Source: Cronobacter muytjensii ATCC 51329
GTDB taxonomy: Bacteria > Pseudomonadota > Gammaproteobacteria > Enterobacterales > Enterobacteriaceae
Length of the DNA: 64,000 nucleotides
Direction of reading: 5' to 3'
Assembly (NCBI RefSeq): GCF_001277195.1
Contig: NZ_CP012268.1
Span: forward strand, 1,550,001-1,614,000
Position numbers and translations under genes: made by a program. Below, piece by piece: positions 61,597 to 64,000 of this stretch (the stretch's first letter is position 1; each line of letters opens with the position of its first letter). The notes beneath the pieces are model-generated. The model had not been told where the DNA came from, ran no database searches, and was given only the letters and a program-made list of their open reading frames with translations.

Positions 61597-62133
61597 TTAT
61601 TTTTCTTCCTGCGGCATGTGACGGTAGATGTAAACGCCGCTCAGCAGGGTAAATACCAGCGTCAGGCCCGGAATGCCAAATACTTTAAAATTCATCCAAA
61701 CCGCCTCCGGCAGCCAGAAGGCGACATAGATATTCAACAGGCCGCAGAAGATGAAAAACATCGCCCAGGCGAGATTGAGGCGCGACCACGCCTGCGCGGG
61801 CAGGGTTATCTCTTTACCCAACATGCTCTGGATCAGCGGCTTTTTCATCACCCACTGCCCAATCAGCAACGCACCCGCAAACAGGGCGTAAATAATGGTC
61901 ACTTTCCACTTAATAAACTCCGCATTGTGGAAATAGATAGTCAGCCCGCCGAATACCGCGACCAGCACGAAGGTCACCAGCGTCATTTTTTCGACCTTGC
62001 GGTATTTATACCAGCTGTAGATAACCGCCAGCGCAGTGGCGACGATCAGCGCCGCGGTCGCCCAGAAAATGTCATGCAATTTATAGACGACAAAAAAAAC
62101 AATCAGCGGCAAAAAATCGAGTAACTGCTTCAT
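61597..62133 (-). CDS. yciB: YciB (IspZ), inner-membrane cell-envelope protein
   Basis: A 178-residue protein with about five transmembrane segments (E. coli YciB 179). Family blocks: MKQLLDFLPLIVFFVVYKLHDIFWATA, FVLVAVFGGLTIYFHNAEFIKWK and the basic C-terminus. YciB links envelope synthesis and septation in Shigella and E. coli; its biochemical role is uncertain. yciC lies 53 bp upstream on the same strand, and they probably share a transcript. Confidence 0.95.
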   Translation of the reverse strand: MKQLLDFLPLIVFFVVYKLHDIFWATAALIVATALAVIYSWYKYRKVEKMTLVTFVLVAVFGGLTIYFHNAEFIKWKVTIIYALFAGALLIGQWVMKKPLIQSMLGKEITLPAQAWSRLNLAWAMFFIFCGLLNIYVAFWLPEAVWMNFKVFGIPGLTLVFTLLSGVYIYRHMPQEEK

Positions 62134-62186
62134 ACATCGGTTCCATCAGAAGGCCCACGTGCGACCACCGCCCGTGGGCAAAAGGG

Positions 62187-62930
62187 TCATTCCCGGATAA
62201 GCATATATAACCGGAATAAATAAATGAGCAGCAGCGCCGTCAGCAGGTTGCTGAAAGTGCCGGCAACCACCGCGCCGATTTGCGGCGTCAGCGCGGCAAA
62301 GGCAGGCGTAAACAGCAGCAGGGCGGTACGGGCCAGCAACCACAGCAGCACAGCAGGCGCCACCAGGCGCATATTGCGCCACGCAAGCCGCATACTGCTG
62401 CGCATCGAACCGAAAATGCCCGCTTTATCCTGCGCCATCATCACTGGCGCCAGCGACAGTAAAATCGCAAGGATCACGCCCGGCACCACCACCAGCATAA
62501 TACCCATCTGCACCAGAAAGGTGGTCAGGAAGATCAGGATGAATAAGCGAGGCAGCAGCGGTGCGGCGGCGCCAATCGCGCGCAGCGCGCTGACGCTCTG
62601 TCCGGCGGAGACCGCCTGGATCAGCAGCAGAACGCCGCCCACCAACAGTGTATTGCCGAACATGCCGGAAAACGTCGAGGCAGCGGAGGCTTTCAGCAGC
62701 ACCTGCTGCTGTTCCGGCGTCATATTTTGCACCAGCTCAAACAGGCTGGCACTGTTGCTCAGCGCATCACCCTCGCTCAGCATTGCCAGTTGATCCGCGT
62801 CCGGCGTGAAGGCGCGACCGAGGATCATAGAAATAAAGGCGCAAAGCAGCGCAATCAGCAGGATGGTCACCAGCTGATTGCGGAAAAAATTACCCGTGTC
62901 ACGGTAAACGGATTTTGCCGTGATAGACAT
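62187..62930 (-). CDS. yciC: YciC, UPF0259 inner-membrane protein
   Basis: A 247-residue protein, the E. coli YciC length, with about six transmembrane segments (VTILLIALLCAFISMILG; LLPRLFILIFLTTFLVQMGIMLVVVPGVILAILLSLAPVMM). A cytoplasmic head MSITAKSVYRDTGNFFRNQ precedes TM1. Function is unknown, with a possible role in envelope homeostasis together with YciB. A good GGAG site precedes ATG 62930. Confidence 0.94.
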   Translation of the reverse strand: MSITAKSVYRDTGNFFRNQLVTILLIALLCAFISMILGRAFTPDADQLAMLSEGDALSNSASLFELVQNMTPEQQQVLLKASAASTFSGMFGNTLLVGGVLLLIQAVSAGQSVSALRAIGAAAPLLPRLFILIFLTTFLVQMGIMLVVVPGVILAILLSLAPVMMAQDKAGIFGSMRSSMRLAWRNMRLVAPAVLLWLLARTALLLFTPAFAALTPQIGAVVAGTFSNLLTALLLIYLFRLYMLIRE

Positions 62931-62954
62931 GCACTCTCCTTGGGTTGGCAGATG

Positions 62955-63362
62955 TTATTCCGCCGGCAATTGTACCCTGGATGATGGCGCAGTGGCAGCG
63001 CTGTAAAGGGGCGCTACAGGTAAGGAATTGTCAGGAAGCGGGGGCAGGCCATAGCGGGCGCGGGCGCGATTACACGCCTCGTTCACCACGCCGCCTTCGC
63101 CGGACATCGCAAATTCCCGACACGGCGACGGCCGGTTTTCATAAATTGTGCAGCGTACCGCCTCGCCGGGCGTGCCTTCCAGCGCCACGCAGCGGCTCTG
63201 TTTCTGGTTGGTGCCGCTCATGCAGCGCAAAAAGGGGGTGAGCGGCTCGGTAAGGGAAGCCGGGACAAGACCGCCGGCGTCATCCGCCTCGGCCCAGTAG
63301 AAAGAGACACGAAAATAAGCACAACAGGCTCCGCACGTCATGCACGGGTTGAGATCGCTCAT
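62955..63362 (-). CDS. YkgJ-like cysteine-cluster protein
   Basis: A 135-residue protein of the UPF0153/YkgJ family (zinc- or iron-chelating CxxCxxCC type). The N-terminus carries PCMTCGACCAYFRVSF; further cysteines are in RCMSG, RCVALEG, RCTIYENRPSPCREF and EACNRARAR. The set resembles metal-ligand cysteines, but the bound metal is unknown. Two ATGs in tandem (63365 and 63362); the second fits the AGGTGA site better. It lies between yciC and ompW; in E. coli ykgJ is elsewhere. Confidence 0.85.
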   Translation of the reverse strand: MSDLNPCMTCGACCAYFRVSFYWAEADDAGGLVPASLTEPLTPFLRCMSGTNQKQSRCVALEGTPGEAVRCTIYENRPSPCREFAMSGEGGVVNEACNRARARYGLPPLPDNSLPVAPLYSAATAPSSRVQLPAE

Positions 63363-63527
63363 CATTCACCTGCAACTAAACAACGCATCGTTTCAATATT
63401 GTGAAGACGTTAAATTATCCACCCCCGTGACGACTTTCAAGAGGGAGGATGGGGAATATTTTTGACGTTCAGAACGGCGAAAATTGACCTGAAATCAAAT
63501 TCATCGAAGCCGTAAGATGAGCGGAAA

Positions 63528-63541
63528 TTAATTCAGATCAA
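63528..63541. promoter_or_regulatory. FNR-like site upstream of ompW
   Basis: TTAATTCAGATCAA matches 9 of 10 conserved positions of TTGAT-N4-ATCAA. E. coli ompW is activated by FNR, which makes the site plausible. It is about 110 bp before the start codon. Confidence 0.5.
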
Positions 63542-63566
63542 TGAATGTTAAATTAGCTGGCCGAAT

Positions 63567-63585
63567 GTGATCTGTGTTGGATCAC
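63567..63585. promoter_or_regulatory. Palindrome in the ompW promoter
   Basis: GTGATC-N7-GATCAC is a perfect 6-bp inverted repeat. It contains TGTGATC like a CRP half-site, but the spacing does not fit CRP (TGTGA-N6-TCACA). It could be an operator for an unidentified regulator. Confidence 0.35.
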
Positions 63586-63644
63586 TTCTTAACCCGTAGT
63601 GAGTATATTCACCCCGCAAATAAAACCTCAGAAGGGAAACGGGA

Positions 63645-64000
63645 ATGAAAAAACTTATCGTGGCGATGGCGGTAGCGGGTTGTTTTTCGGGTATGGCTTC
63701 AGCGCATGAAGCGGGGGATTTCTTTATGCGCGCCGGTACGGCGACCGTGCGTCCGTCAGAGGGGTCTGACAACGTGCTGGGCATGGGCGGCTTTAAGGTA
63801 AATAACAACACTCAGCTCGGCCTGACGTTCACGTATATGGCGACCGACAATATCGGCGTGGAGCTGCTGGCGGCGACGCCATTTCGTCATAAAGTCGGCC
63901 TGGGCCCGACCGGCGATCTTGCGACCGTGCATCAATTGCCGCCAACCCTCATGGCGCAGTGGTATTTCGGCGATTCGCAAAGCAAGCTGCGCCCTTATAT
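63645..64000 (+). CDS. ompW: OmpW outer-membrane protein, N-terminal part
   Basis: The first 118 codons of OmpW; the window ends inside the gene. A Sec signal (MKKLIVAMAVAGCFSGMASA) is followed by HEAGDFFMRAGTATVRPSEGSDN and LGLTFTYMATDNIGVELLAATPFRHKV, as in the small 8-stranded OmpW barrel (about 210 residues when complete). It is thought to pass small hydrophobic compounds and is a colicin S4 receptor in E. coli. ATG 63645 follows GAAGGG. FNR-like and palindromic sites are upstream. Confidence 0.95.
   Translation, partial: MKKLIVAMAVAGCFSGMASAHEAGDFFMRAGTATVRPSEGSDNVLGMGGFKVNNNTQLGLTFTYMATDNIGVELLAATPFRHKVGLGPTGDLATVHQLPPTLMAQWYFGDSQSKLRPY

Overview
The window is a chromosomal segment of an enteric bacterium (family Enterobacteriaceae) with high GC content (roughly 55-58% by eye). 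Its gene order, chaA-chaB-chaC ... ychO-narL-narX-narK-narGHJI ... tyrosine tRNAs-purU-ychJ-rssB-galU-hns-tdk-adhE-ychE-oppABCDF-yciU-clsA-yciY-yciI-tonB-yciA-yciB-yciC-ompW, follows the E. coli chaA-ompW region (about 27-28 min). It is interrupted by blocks that E. coli K-12 lacks. The additions (nas operon, UDP-glucuronate genes after galU, a siderophore receptor after yciA) suggest Cronobacter or a close relative, but this genus call is an inference.

Region 1 (1-4.3 kb): start of chaA, chaB, chaC, a DUF1883 protein, a dCache chemoreceptor that carries a complete amino-acid-binding motif and a flagellar sigma-28 promoter, and ychN. Region 2 (4.4-16 kb): the nitrate/nitrite assimilation cluster nasR-nasFEDCBA. 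The sequence shows its full control logic: a sigma-54 promoter, a dual-hexaloop leader for the ANTAR protein NasR, and a conditional terminator. nasC and nasB are joined in one 1355-codon frame. A 430-bp inverted-repeat element sits between nasR and the nasF promoter. Region 3 (16-29.3 kb): a PEBP-family protein, the inverse autotransporter YchO, the NarXL two-component system, the NarK transporter and the respiratory nitrate reductase NarGHJI, with FNR and NarL sites upstream of narK and narG. Nitrate sensing, respiration and assimilation are thus together in about 25 kb.

Region 4 (29.3-34.2 kb) is an accessory block: a decayed ketopantoate-reductase-like pseudogene, a divergent AraC regulator/SDR pair and a divergent XRE regulator/DHA2 efflux pump pair. 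Region 5 (34.2-46.9 kb): two tandem tRNA-Tyr genes that differ in the variable arm, followed by RtT repeats; then purU, ychJ, rssB (no rssA visible), galU, ugd and a UDP-glucuronate epimerase, hns, tdk, adhE with a long inverted repeat in its leader, and ychE. Region 6 (47-64 kb): the oppABCDF oligopeptide transporter, a voltage-gated-type potassium channel with a zinc ribbon, yciU, clsA, yciY, an unrecognised 89-residue protein downstream of an AT-rich block, yciI, tonB, yciA, a FepA/IroN-like receptor with a near-perfect Fur box, yciB, yciC, a cysteine-cluster protein and the start of ompW.

No CRISPR array, prophage, insertion sequence or integrase was seen. Start sites were moved inward from the longest frame where ribosome binding sites and family lengths supported it. 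Statements about E. coli or Klebsiella homologues are from memory, not from a search.
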